NCBI GenBank assembly: GCA_022496185.1
Contig: WTXG01000433.1
Coordinates: 1-23,689, forward strand
Direction: 5' to 3'
DNA from: Multifurca ochricompacta
Taxonomy: Eukaryota; Basidiomycota; Agaricomycetes; Russulales; Russulaceae
Length of the DNA: 23,689 nucleotides
This document shows positions 9,020 through 19,300 of the stretch, one piece after another (the stretch's first letter is position 1; the number at the start of each line of letters is the position of its first letter). The position numbers were made by a program, and so were the translations under genes. The notes below the pieces were generated by a model, which saw only the letters and a program-made list of their open reading frames with translations, ran no database searches and was not told the origin of the DNA.

Positions 9020-10526
9020 GTGGCTTCCAGCCGCAGTCAGACCCTCTTCCGAGAAGAACCCATCGAACGCAGGGACGAGCCTGACCTTTCACAACAAGTA
9101 CTTGGCTCTGCCACCTGGAAGGACTTTGAGTCCGAGTTTGGATACTACGTCTATTACGATGGAAGATACCAACCGGTAGAATACGACAACGAGAAAAGAG
9201 TTTGGTATTGTATCCGATACTCGGATAGCCGACACTCTTGGGTCACTACAGGACCCGCCCCACCAGAATTTGGATTAGGACCGTGGAGGGAGAACCCCCG
9301 CCATTGTTACGGACTCTGAACCAGAAGAGTACATAGAAGAACACAGTGAAGAAGCACTGGTATTAGCGTCGACTACAACCCCAGTTGCACCCGCAGTTGT
9401 CACGTCCAGAGCCCCTGCTTTGACAACTCCCCAGATTTCGATACAGTCCACCAACACCGTCACCCCATTTTATCAAAACATGTCCACCATCGCTGCCCAA
9501 CTTCCCGACCCGGCTCCCCCTCTCCCGCCGCCTGCCATGCTACCGCCCAACATTCCCCCACCCTCAGGACGACTGTCAGGGGTGCTGCCACAGACATTCA
9601 CAGGGGACCGGTCGCAAAGCAAGAAATTCATGCTGGAGTTCACGACATTCAAGAACTTCAATCATGATGTTCCCCAAATCATCAATCCCTTTCAGCGCGC
9701 CAACCTTTTCCTATCACTGATCAGGGGGGAAGCCGTGGATGACTGGACAATGGAACAGCTAGAATGGCTGAACGAACAAATTGAGGGTGGTCGTCGCACC
9801 ACCAGCGAAGATCTCTGGGAAACTATCGCCCAGAGATTCAAAGACGCATTCACGGATGGGCAGGCCAAGCAGAAGGCTGCTCGAGAGTTGAAAGCTCTAA
9901 AAATGGAGAAGGGGGAATTGGATGCCTATGTGCAAAATTCCGGAGCTTGGCCAATAGGGCCGGTTATGACACGGACGAGGAGGCGACACTGGACCTCTTC
10001 TCCCAGGGTTACCCAACCCACTGGTAAAGAACATCATCCAGTTCCACCACCCCAATGACTGGGATACTGGGTCGATGCTGCGCGACGACAGCAGCAGGAC
10101 TATCTTGACTTCCAAACGCGCTTTGGAGTCGACACGAAGAAGGGGAGGACTCGTGACCAGTGGAAAGCCGCCTTCGGGGTCAAACCCACACATACCTCTC
10201 AACGCGACCCAAACGTTATGGATACCTCGGCCGATAGAACCCGAGCGAGAGCTACGCTCACTGAGGATGAGCGACAAACGTTAATGAAGGAGGGCAGGTG
10301 CTTTCGATGCAAAGCACAAGGACATATGTCAAAGGAATGCCCGAAGAAGGGGTCGTGAGCGGCCGAAGCTACAACTACCCCCATACGCAACAACCCACCG
10401 ACCGTTGAAAAGAAAACACCGACAAAAGAAGACAAGGCGCAGGAAATATGGACCAATATGATGAAGGAGAGTGAGGAAGTGCGAGCCATCTTAGTAGAAA
10501 AGGCATTCGCCAAAAAGGATTTTTGA
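9020..10526 (+). pseudogene. gag: gag of element B
   Basis: Same domain order as gag A: conserved N-terminus (SSRSQTLFREEPIERRDE), proline-rich linker, capsid-like segment, zinc knuckle CFRCKAQGHMSKEC near 10300-10340, and a tail ending AKKDF before TGA at 10524-10526. As in A and C no in-frame ATG precedes the conserved N-terminus. GTG at 9020 follows an in-frame TAA at 8996 and has A at -3 and G at +4. A two-base loss near 9297 and one-base losses near 9932, 10006 and 10063 break the frame. Because B's LTRs are almost identical, these may be sequence errors rather than true decay. Confidence 0.88.
10517..10526 (+). promoter_or_regulatory. Gag-pol -1 frameshift site, element B
   Basis: GGATTTTTGA with gag stop TGA at 10524 and pol open in the -1 frame from TTG at 10523, as in A and C. 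Confidence 0.7.
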
Positions 10527-13500
10527 TTGGCTCAACCCCATCGGCCTGGGCACGAGCACTACATGTAACCTCTGTGTATACTAGTCGCTTCAAGTCTTTG
10601 AAAATACCAGTACATTTCGAGACTACACAGAGGACGGCCGATCGTGACATCCTGGTTGACTCAGGAGCCACAGATAACTTTATCAGCCCACGGATGGCAA
10701 AGACCATGGGACTCGGGATGCTGGCACTCCCCCAAGAGAAGAATATCTGGAATATTGACGGGACTGCTAATCGAGCAGGAAAGATCACACATTACACCGA
10801 TCTTAATGTCCAAGTAGGAGAAAAGACAAAAGTTATCCGCTTCCTAGTCACCAATCTAGGCGAGGAAGACTTGGTTTTGGGATATCCCTGGCTTGCTGCC
10901 TTTGAACCAAGGATCAATTGGAGTGATGCAACTATGGATAAAGACTTCTACCCTGTTCTCATCACGTCGATAGGATATGACTACGCCGTTCGACATTCAG
11001 CAGCACGCAGGATAGAGGAAGAGAATAAAGACCCGGGCTATTGTTTCGCTACCAAGGCATCAGAGCTCGCACAGAAGGCAGTGGAGGGGCACACAGAAAA
11101 GACTTTTGAAGAGGTAGTGCCGCAAGAATATCACAGACATTGGAAGGTCTTCTCTGAGGAAGAATCCCAACGTTTCCCGCCTGTACGACCATGGGATCAC
11201 GCCATTGACTTCATACCTGACACCCCACTGGCAATTGACTGTAAAATCTATCCATTGTCACCAGCGGAACAAACGGCGCTCACAGCGTTCCTCGAGGAAC
11301 ATCTTGCAAAGGGGTACATTCGTCCGTCAAAATCACCATATGCATCGCCATTCTTCTTCATCAAGAAGAAAGATGGCAAACTTCGACCAGTTCAGGACTA
11401 CCGACGGATAAACACCTATACTGTAAAGAACGCCTACCCCTTGCCGCTCATCTCGGAACTTATCGACACTATGAGGGATAAATCCCTGTTCTCTAAAATG
11501 GATGTCCGCTGGGGTATAACAACATTCGAATTAAGGAAGGAGACCATGTAAAGCGGCTTCAAAACCAATCAAGGTCTCTTCGAACCGAATGTTATGTTCT
11601 TTGGCCTCACCAACTCGCCGCTACTTTCCAATCATGATGAATCACATTTTCGTGACCTCATCCTTACGGGGAAGTGGTGGTTTACATGGATGACATATTG
11701 GTTGCCACCGCGAAGACCTGACCCACCATCGAGAACGAGTACATCAGGTGCTGGATATCCTGCATGAGCATGATTTGTACCTCAACCCGCCAAATGCTCA
11801 TTCGAACAGTCAAGTGTAGAATATCTAGGAGTCATCTTGGAAGGAGGACAGGTCCGGATGGACCCAGTAAAGGTACAAGGAATCAGGGAATGGCCAGCGC
11901 CCACATGTGTTAAAGATGTGCGATCCTTCATTGGGTTTGCAACTTTTATCGACGTTTCGTCCGGGATTCTCTGGGATCGCTCAACCACTCAATGGCCTAC
12001 TAAAGAAAGAGTCCCCTGGCATTGGACCGAAGAACACAGAAGGCTTTCGAACAGATCCGCGACATCATCGCCGCAGAACCAGTCCTTCTACAACCGGACT
12101 GCAGAAAGCTTTTGAACTTGAAGTTGATGCATCTCATTTCGCGAATGGTGCCGTGTTGAATCAGCGGGACGCGGCGGGACTCTTCACCCGGTTGCCTTTT
12201 ATTCGGAAACGTTTTCACCGCGGAACGGAATTATGACATTTGGGACAGAGAGTTATTGGCCATAGTAAAAGCATTGCGACACTGGCGACCATACCTAGCG
12301 GGAACCCCTCACAAAACCATCATTCATACCGATCACTCTAATTGCTCTACTGGAAGGAACCCCATAAGATCAGCCGACGTGTCGCCCGTGAAGTTCTAGA
12401 GTTGGAAGAGTACAACTTCGTCCTGAAGCATATTGCAGGGAGTCGTAATGCACGAGCAGACGCCCTGTCGCGACGACCCGATCTGAATAATGGTCAGAGA
12501 CAACAATGATGTACAGTGCTCCCAGAGAAGTTTTCGCAAGGACGCCATTAGCCTTCACGACATGGATCTATGGGCCCAGGTTCGCAAAATATGAATCAAC
12601 GACTATGCGAACATGGGCAGAAGCACATAACCTAAAGAAGATAGACGGCCTTTGGTGGAAGGACGGGGATCGACTCGTTGTCACCGGTGGCGACAACATT
12701 AAGAGGGGGGTGATCCATTTTCACCACGACCTCCCTCGGCAGGACACCCAGGCATCGCTAACACCTACGCTCTTGCCAAACGAGACTACTGGTGGCCGAA
12801 CATGAAGAAGGACGTAGAGGAATATGTGAAGGGATGCGCAGATTGCCAGGCCAATAAAGTGAACACGCACCCACATCCACCGGCCCCATTCCCAATACAC
12901 CAACGACTTCACACCTTCCAGACTATCGCCATGGACTTTATAGTCAAGCTCCCCAGTCCAGAGGTTTCGACTCAATCCTAACCATCACTGACCACGACTG
13001 TTCAAAGGCGGCATATTCATACCCTGCAACGAGTCCATCACGGCAGAGGGAGTGGCTAACTCTACCTAGACCATGTCTATAGACACTACGGCCTCCCGAG
13101 AAGATCATCTCGACCGCGACCCACGTTTCACATCCGATTTGCCAGAGCACTTTGCAAAACACTGAACATACCCAAAACATTTCAACGGCCTATCATCCAC
13201 AAACAGACGGACAATCAGAACGAACGAACCAGTGGCTTGAACAATATCTTCGGTTCTGGTGCAATGGACGACAGGACGATTGGGCTGACTGGCTGCAACA
13301 GCAGAATTCGCACACAACTCCTGGCCCAATGGTACCACAAAAAACTCCCCATTCTCACTTATCATGGGATGGACACCCCGAGCCAGTGGACCGGAAAGCC
13401 GACGAATGTCCCTTCAGCCACACAGCGTATCAGCCAATGGGAGAGATCCGGAAATCGGCCAATGAGAATCTGTTGAAGGCGCAAAGGACCCTGGCGGAAA

Positions 13501-13956
13501 GACCTTCAAGGTTCACACCTTATCGGACCAATGACCTGGTATGGTTGGAAGGGAAGAACATTCACACGTCACATCCCACGGCCAAATTAGCGCCCCGACG
13601 TCACGGACCCTTCAAGATAACAAGGAAGCTGTCAGATGTGTCATATGAACTCGAACTTCCTCCCGCATGGCGCATCCACCCAGTCTTCCACGCCAAACTG
13701 CTGACACCTTACAAGGAAACACCCTGCACGGGGAAAACTTCCCAAGACCCCCACCTGACCTTGTCGACGGAGAAGAGGAGTGGGAAGTAGAACACATTCT
13801 GGACTCGAAGCGACAAGGCCGAGGGCGTAAGCTGTATACCTAGTCAATGGAAAGGATTCCCAGCCTCTGACAATTCGTGGGAACCAGCCGGAGATCTTTG
13901 CCCCGGTCCTTATCGCGAGTTTCATATCCAGCATCCAGAAGCGCCCAAAAATGTTA
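10523..13956 (+). pseudogene. pol: pol of element B (PR-RT-RH-IN-chromodomain)
   Basis: The first 342 codons are open (10523-11551) and cover the protease (DSGATDNFIS, Asp at 10658) and the start of reverse transcriptase ([16 protein letters not shown]). From about 11514 the frame is lost every few dozen bases. YMDD at 11683-11694, RNase H (DASHFANG), the integrase H/H/C/C region, YHPQTDGQSERTNQ and the integrase C-terminal module (ERPSRFTPYRTNDLVWLEGK) are all recognisable in pieces. A chromodomain follows near 13780-13920 in degraded frame. No premature stop arises by substitution; the damage seen is missing single bases. Confidence 0.88.
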
Positions 13957-14029
13957 AAAGGAGCAACCCCAGACCCGTTAATTCCCCAGTACATGCTCCC
14001 CAGCAACGTTCTAACACATCCAATCCATC

Positions 14030-15219
14030 ATGTCTTTGTCGCTGCCAACACCGCCATCGATGCTTTTACCGCCTCCGTCGAACTGTCGAGAACTTCCCGT
14101 CCACCCATCCCTCCACTCGCCCTCCTCTCCCATTGACTATGAAATTGCGGAAGCCCGTGTTAAGAATCAGTCTCCGAACCCAAACGACGATTTCACCCAC
14201 TGTGAAGAGCCCCACCCCAACGACTTACTAACGGAGAAGTCGATGATGAAGCCCCCGAGTTTCCCTTCATTCCCAACAATCCCAACTCGTCGATGTACTA
14301 CCCATTGGAGATCACGATGGCCGACGGCGCTACAGCCGTTGCGAAGTATATCTACTACACCAATGGAGGAATGGATGTGGCAGGGTGCATGAAAAAGGAT
14401 GGACCAGTGTATGGGGCCCCCGTCTATTTGGAGGAAAGGTACACTGGCCGGCTTCATCATACGCTGACCGATGAACAGCTGGGCCACCTCTCTGCGGAGG
14501 ACTGTCGTGCCTTTGCAATCGACGAGGTAATGAACGACATGAGACTGCCGCGCTTGAAGGCAGAAGTCATGAGGCTGAGGAAGAGTATCACCTTGAGGAG
14601 GACGCTGAACCAACAGTACAAGGAGCATGCAAAAATGATGGCGAGGCTGACGAACGGGATGTTCCAGCTGGAGTCGGAGATTGTGGACATCAGGAAGAGG
14701 TTGGAGGCGGGGGATGTGTATCAAACGATTGCGGAAAGGTACGCTGACACCTATGCGCGACCTCTCCCCCCTCGAACTCTGGGTGCTGCCCCAACACTGC
14801 TGCCGAGCCGACTCGAGATGCCGCGGTTACATGAAAACCCCCGCGGAGAGACTTGCTGGCGCTGCGACAGCAAGTACCACATCAGCTGGAACTGCCCGCT
14901 GAATCGCAAGTGGTGTCGCCACTGCCGTAGCAATCTCCACTGGAGCCGACATTGCATCTTCCGACGTGTAGGAGTCGCCCCGACAATCAACAACCCCTCA
15001 GGCTGGTGCGGCAAGTGCCTTCGTCACAATGCCGGGCATAAAGAGATCGATTGCCCCATCTACGATTTGTGCCGCGCATGTGGTCAGCGCGGCCCATATG
15101 GTTTCCTTCGCACCCATGCGTGCCCACAAGAATTGGAGTCGTACAGAGAAGACGATCGTAATGTAGCTGACGACTATTTGGAGCTGGTGCAGGATGATGA
15201 CGGTACGAGTCGTTTCTAG
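14030..15219 (+). pseudogene. Third ORF of element B: zinc-knuckle protein
   Basis: Starts at ATG 14030, the counterpart of element A's MSFIAAN start; the first ~220 nt carry several one-base losses. From 14293 it is open for 308 codons (MYYPLEITMADG) to TAG 15217-15219. An N-terminal region (YTNGGMDVAGCMKKDGPVYG) is followed by a charged helical stretch (about codons 85-145, LKAEVMRLRK to DIRKRLEAG) likely to form a coiled coil. Cys/His motifs lie at codons 188-201 and 208-221 (both CX2CX4HX4C), 239-254 (CX2CX6HX4C) and 260-277 (CX2CX11HXC, less certain as zinc-binding). An acidic tail ends the protein. The differences from A's copy look largely synonymous by eye, which suggests it has been kept by selection. 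Function unknown; RNA or DNA binding is inferred. Confidence 0.82.
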
Positions 15220-15236
15220 CCGGGACTGCTAGAACC

Positions 15237-15247
15237 AGAAGAGGGGG
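15237..15247 (+). promoter_or_regulatory. Polypurine tract of element B
   Basis: AGAAGAGGGGG, three bases before the 3' LTR at 15251; the usual plus-strand primer of reverse transcription. Identical in element A. Confidence 0.8.
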
Positions 15248-15250
15248 TGA

Positions 15251-15833
15251 TGTTACGAACCCCGTCGCTTCCCGTTTTCTTCTTCCTGCCCAGTAACGAA
15301 CCCTCCCAGCCACCTACACTTCATTATATGATCACGTCTCCATCGTGGGACCCGTCACATGCCCTCCGTCCATCCCCGTGACTCACTTGTTTGTCTGTGT
15401 TTACATACCGTTATCGCTGCTTATCACTTATCACCTTATCATACGACCGGACACTTACTTAGTTCCCTATCAGTAGAAGCCAGGCTTTACGCCCTCCGCT
15501 TTCAGATATTTGGGCCCACTTGACTCCGTGATTCCTTATCTATAGGCGCCCGCTTCCTTACGTATATAAGCCCACTGTAGCTTACACTGTAAAGCTCAGA
15601 CTCGACTTATTGAATACATCGGTGCCTGTCTTCTGGACATCCCCCTTTGATCCTCTAAAGATCCTTCGTCTCAGTGCTTTCGGCACTTTCCGTTCAACAT
15701 CGTCTTAAGGAACAGCCCTTTTGACTTTGACTCATCCCACCCGAACTCCAAGAGGTCTTATTGGCTTCTTACCTGACCCCGTAGAACAAGCTGTCACACA
15801 AGTCGTGTGGAGCGTCCCGCACCGGACGTAACA
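15251..15833 (+). repeat. 3' LTR of element B
   Basis: 583 bp, with TATA box at 15563-15569, self-primer copy AGACTCGACTT at 15598-15608 and stem-loop 1 at 15673-15687. One C longer than the 5' LTR. Confidence 0.97.
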
Positions 15834-15838
15834 AATGT
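15834..15838. repeat. Target site duplication right of B
   Basis: AATGT, partner of 8414-8418. Confidence 0.95.
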
Positions 15839-15957
15839 CCACAAGATTCAGACAAGGAGAATTACACGTTGGATGATCATAATGTAGCTGATGATTACCT
15901 GGACTTGGTGCAGGACGATGACAGTACGAGTCGTTTCTAGCCAGGTCTGCTAGAACC

Positions 15958-15968
15958 AGAAGAGGGGG
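15958..15968 (+). promoter_or_regulatory. Polypurine tract of element A
   Basis: AGAAGAGGGGG, three bases before the 3' LTR of A at 15972. Confidence 0.8.
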
Positions 15969-15971
15969 TGA

Positions 15972-16557
15972 TGTTACAATTTTTACCCTCCCTCCCTGTC
16001 TTCTTCACCCTCCCCAACGACAACCCTTCTTTACTGCCCACTTTACACTTCCTGATCACGTCCCCGTCCTGGGATCCTTCATGTGCCCTACTTCCATCCC
16101 CGTGACTCGCTTTGTATCTGTTGATGGACTATGTACCTATGTTTGCCCCCTTTGTCTTGTTATCTCTTTATCTTTAAGACCGGACACTTACTTAGTACCC
16201 TATCAGAAGCCAGGCTTTACGCCCTCCACTTCCGTATATTCGGGCCCACCTGACTCGTACTCCTTATCTCATAGACGCCCACTCGATTACGTATATAAGT
16301 CCACTGTAGCTACCTTGTAGACCTCAGACTCGACTTATTGAATACATCGGTGCTTGTCTTCTGGACATCCCTTTGAAGGCCTTGACTCGATCGTCTCAGT
16401 ACTTCTGGTACTTTCCGCTCAACAGTGTCTTAGAGCGCAGCCTCTTTGACTCTGACTCCTCCCGCTAATACTCCAAGAGGTCTTATTGATCTCTTATCTG
16501 ATTACGAACGAACGCTGTCACACAAGTCGTGTGGAACGTCCCGCACCGGGCGTAACA
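15972..16557 (+). repeat. 3' LTR of element A
   Basis: 586 bp with an intact leader start: TATA box at 16292-16298 and AGACTCGACTT at 16326-16336. Stem-loops at 16398-16412, 16432-16445 and 16519-16533. No ATG lies between the inferred start and the LTR end. Confidence 0.96.
16326..16336 (+). promoter_or_regulatory. Self-primer sequence in the 3' LTR of element A
   Basis: AGACTCGACTT, exact complement of the primer-binding site at 599-609. The 5' LTR of the same element has lost it. Confidence 0.75.
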
Positions 16558-17863
16558 GTACTTGTACCTTGTCTTGGGCCCCCAGAAGATATTGGCACCA
16601 TGTTCAGAAGGCGACCATGATAGCAAATAATTCTCGATCGTAGATATCCCAATTTCTCTGGGTAGCATCTAGCATCTTTGAGAGATATGCGATGGGGTGC
16701 AGTCATCCGTCGTAGTCTTTTTGGCTAAGTGTTGCTCCGACTGCGAATCCGGAGGCATCTGTGTCTACAATGAAGGGTTTCGTGAAATCCGGTTGAGCGA
16801 GGACTGGTTGTGAAGTCACTCTCTGTTTTAGGGCATCGAAGGCATTCTGTTCATTTGTCGTCCATTTCCATGGATTCTTTGCACTCGTGAGAGCATTCAG
16901 GGGTGCTGCAATCTTACTGAATCCTTGTATAAACCGTCTATAGAATTGGCAGAATCCCAGGAATGATCTAACTTCTTTAACTGTGGTCGGGGTTTTCCAG
17001 GATGTAATGCCTTCGACTTTTACTGGATCCATATGAACTTGATTGTCTTCTAGGATTAAGCCGAGGTATTCGATCTGTGTTTGCTCGAACGCACACTTTT
17101 CCGGCTTAAGATACAGATTGAGTTTATTGAGTTTGTCCAGGATTCGGTGTACTTTAGATCGGTGGTTTAGAAGGTCGGAGTCCGTATGTATTAGGATGTC
17201 GTCCATGTACACCGTAAACCAGGCCTTTCCCGAGGCATCGTGTTCGTCTAACTCTTCGCGGAATTCTGTGTTCATCATGGTTTGAAATGTGGCGGGTGAA
17301 TTGGTTAGTCTGAAAAACATTACATTAGGCTCATAGAGGCCGCAATTCGTTTTGAATGCCACTTTCCAGCGATCTTCTGGCATGATTCATACATTATTGT
17401 AGCCCCAACGGACATCCATTTTGGTAAATAGAGTGCTTCCTCGTACGCGATTGATGAGCTCAGGTATGAGGGGAAGTGGGTACGTATTTCGGATGGTCCA
17501 GCTATTGAGCTTTCAATAGTCCTGTACTGGGCGTAGTTTTCCGTCTTTCTTCTTTATGAAAAAGAAGGGGGACGCATAGGGCAATTTTGACTCAGTGATG
17601 TACCCCTTCTGTAGGTGCTCGTCTAAGAACTTATTGAGTGCTTCCTGTTCACCTGGTCCTAGTGGATAGATCTTGCAATCTAGCGTAGCGGGTGCGTCTG
17701 GTTTTAGTTCGATTTTGTGGTCCCAGGTTCGTGCTGCCAGAAACCGTTGTGCTTCTTGGTCGCTAAAGACTTTCTGATGTCGATGATATTCCTTTGGGAT
17801 GATCTGATCCCAAGTCCATTCTGTCGTATCCTTAGCTTTGATTGCTAATTCTTGTGCTATGTT
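16558..17863 (-). pseudogene. pol: pol fragment of element D (RT and start of RNase H)
   Basis: Reads [60 protein letters not shown], then YMDD at 17209-17198, RNase H Asp in DTDASGFAVGA, and DATQRNWDIYDRELFAI before element A cuts it. It lacks the protease and integrase within this window. The frame is unbroken by indels but has four TGA codons, at 17515-17513, 17389-17387, 16705-16703 and 16606-16604, each at or next to a place where family members usually have arginine. It differs clearly from A-C, for example an RT insert (EELDEHDASGKAWFTVYMDD). Confidence 0.9.
17856..17863. repeat. 8-bp target duplication, left of hAT-like element
   Basis: GCTATGTT, repeated at 19301-19308. Confidence 0.88.
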
Positions 17864-18115
17864 TAGTGAATAGCAGGGGTAACCCCTGGGTATCTTCATT
17901 GGTACCCATACCCATACCCATACCCGTCACTACGGGTACGGGTAACCCGCGGGTCACCTGCGGGTTACCTGTGTAAACGCGTGCAAGTTTTTTGCTTGCA
18001 CCGCACATTTCAGATAACTGGCCCGGGCCATCCCAGTCAAGGAGATACACAACGCGTTCATTTGTGGCTACTCAGGATCCTTCAAAGATTCCTGTTTTAT
18101 ATTCATAAGATTAAG
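17864..18115 (+). repeat. hAT-like left-end repeat, copy 1
   Basis: Begins at the terminal repeat, includes the palindrome CAGGGGTAACCCCTG, the hexamer cluster (17901-17970) and a conserved block (ACGCGTGCAAGTT, GTCAAGGAGATA, TTCATTTGTGGCTACTCAGG). Copy 2 is at 18280-18495. Confidence 0.8.
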
Positions 18116-18279
18116 ATAATTCATTATTCTATTGTTGTTTTATTATTCTGGTTTCAATTTTATACAAGCACAACTAAAATCCACCCCAATATACAAAGAT
18201 GATTAGATAGATGTTATAGAACATTGATGAAAAGCCTGTCAGATAACCGCATAGAATGCAAAAATAATTGACAAATGCA

Positions 18280-18495
18280 TAGTGATTTGCAGGGGTAACC
18301 CCTGGATATTTGTTTTGATACCCAGGTTACCCATAAAATGAAACGCGTGCAAGTTCTTTACTTGCATCGTGCATTTCAGACACCCGGCCCGGTCCATCCC
18401 GGTCAAGGAGATATGCACTTGGATACAACGCATTCATTTGTGGCTACTCAGGATCCCTCAATAATTGCTGATTTATGTTCAGAAGATTAAGTTTA
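18280..18495 (+). repeat. hAT-like left-end repeat, copy 2
   Basis: Starts TAGTGATTTGCAGGGGT, so it includes the terminal repeat itself. It is diverged from copy 1, has far fewer hexamers, and carries an extra ATGCACTTGGAT. It is either an internal duplication or the end of a nested relative. Confidence 0.75.
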
Positions 18496-19300
18496 TTCTT
18501 TATTTACATTATTATTTTATTTCATTTTGTGGAACAGGCATGGCACAGGCTTGTACTTTAGATGTACTATATCAGCTACTAGATTAAATGAACACGTTAT
18601 CTCGTTATCTCATTTAATGATGTGATTTGATCATATGTCAGATCTTAGATGTATATTCTATGTATCTAATTAATTTGTGAACGCGTTTCTGTTGTGTTAT
18701 CTATGCGTGATCACAATCTTGTCAGACCAATGGAAAATCAAAGCCGTGATTGTTAAGTCAACCTTCCTTAATAGGAAGGAGATCAGACCAATATGCTGGT
18801 CCATGCGATGCAATGTAGTTGCTGCTCTATGCAGCCTGTAGATACACGCGGGCCTTGTTTCAGTAAACTAAATTGATAATTAGATTATAGAATAGTCTAA
18901 AGTAGTCTAGAGTGTATTTTAGATAGTGCCAGACCGGCAGAATTGATCGCGTGTTAATAAAACAGATGCATCATGATTTTCAAGAGAGTGGATCACTGAT
19001 AACACTTTTACTTTACATCGCACCGTTGATCTGCTTTGATATTTCATAGGATAACACTAGAATCTATTTACAGAAACCCTGTAGCATACATCAAATTAAA
19101 TCTTGTCATTTGTTTGCTACAGATGTATTTTATCATTACATTTCTGCTGATCTTGTCAATGACTGATGACCACTTATACCCACCAAACCCGCTGCGTGGG
19201 TACGGGTTTCTGGCAGGTTGGGAGTTGTATACCCGTACCCGTACCCGTCAAAACCTGCGGCGCTTACCCGCGTGGGTATGAAAACCCTTGCTGATCCCTA

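Larger units (their letters stand above)
8419..15833 (+). mobile_element. Gypsy element B, full length, young insertion into element A
   Basis: LTRs at 8419-9000 and 15251-15833 enclose gag, pol, the third ORF and a polypurine tract. It is flanked by AATGT at 8414-8418 and 15834-15838, the 5-bp target duplication. Joining the flanks restores the third ORF of element A through THQC-PQD, matching B's own THACPQE. The LTRs differ by a single missing C, so insertion is recent. Despite that, the interior is frameshifted many times by apparent one-base losses. Confidence 0.96.
7322..15940 (+). pseudogene. Third ORF of element A: zinc-knuckle protein, split by element B
   Basis: A separate ORF 76 nt after pol, found in both A and B; its family name is not known to me. 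It starts MSFIAANAAVDAFTAS at 7322, loses one base near 7475, and is then open from about 7476 to 8418, where element B interrupts it. After B it resumes at 15839 and ends at TAG 15938-15940 (ADDYLDLVQDDDSTSRF). It has an N-terminal segment, a central helical, probably coiled-coil region, and Cys/His motifs CWRCDSKYHISWNC and CRHCHSNLHWSRFC, both exact CX2CX4HX4C knuckles, then looser CX2CX6HX4C and CX2CX11HXC motifs. A nucleic-acid-binding role is inferred. It replaces the env position but shows no signal peptide or membrane segment. Confidence 0.82.
3..16557 (+). mobile_element. Gypsy element A, complete but interrupted by two later insertions
   Basis: This is a Ty3/gypsy chromovirus bounded by LTRs at 3-596 and 15972-16557, both starting TGTTAC and ending GTAACA. 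Its order is gag, pol (protease, RT, RNase H, integrase, chromodomain), a third ORF with zinc knuckles, a polypurine tract and the 3' LTR. A Tc1-like fold-back element sits at 1927-3547 and gypsy element B at 8419-15833. The sequence just right of it, GTACT (16558-16562), and the two bases left of it, CT, fit a 5-bp target duplication cut off by the window edge. It lies in the RNase H region of element D. It is defective: premature TGA codons and several single-base deletions break gag and pol. Confidence 0.93.
17864..19300. mobile_element. Non-autonomous hAT-like element
   Basis: 1,437 bp flanked by the 8-bp duplication GCTATGTT. The ends TAGTGAATAGCAGGGGT and, on the other strand, TAGGGATCAGCAAGGGT match at 13 of 17 positions. 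Subterminal regions at both ends are packed with TACCCG/CGGGTA hexamers, as in many hAT elements. Removing it restores the reading frame of element D. No transposase ORF is visible: the interior (about 18500-19170) is AT-rich and I see no gene in it. Confidence 0.85.

Noticed and set aside
14293..15219. Third ORF as an envelope gene
   Set aside because: No signal peptide, no hydrophobic membrane segment, and multiple Cys/His zinc motifs instead.
17864..17899. MKIPRGYPCYS as the start of the minus-strand pol of D
   Set aside because: These codons come from the hAT-like element. Across the target duplication D reads KHINIAQELA instead.
17900..17970. TACCCG/CGGGTA runs as telomere-like or satellite repeat
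   Set aside because: They sit just inside both ends of an element with an 8-bp target duplication, so they are hAT subterminal motifs. The array is short and irregular.
18500..19170. Host gene or transposase in the AT-rich interior of the hAT-like element
   Set aside because: Only short open frames with no recognisable motif; no tRNA, rRNA or CRISPR pattern was seen here or elsewhere in the window.
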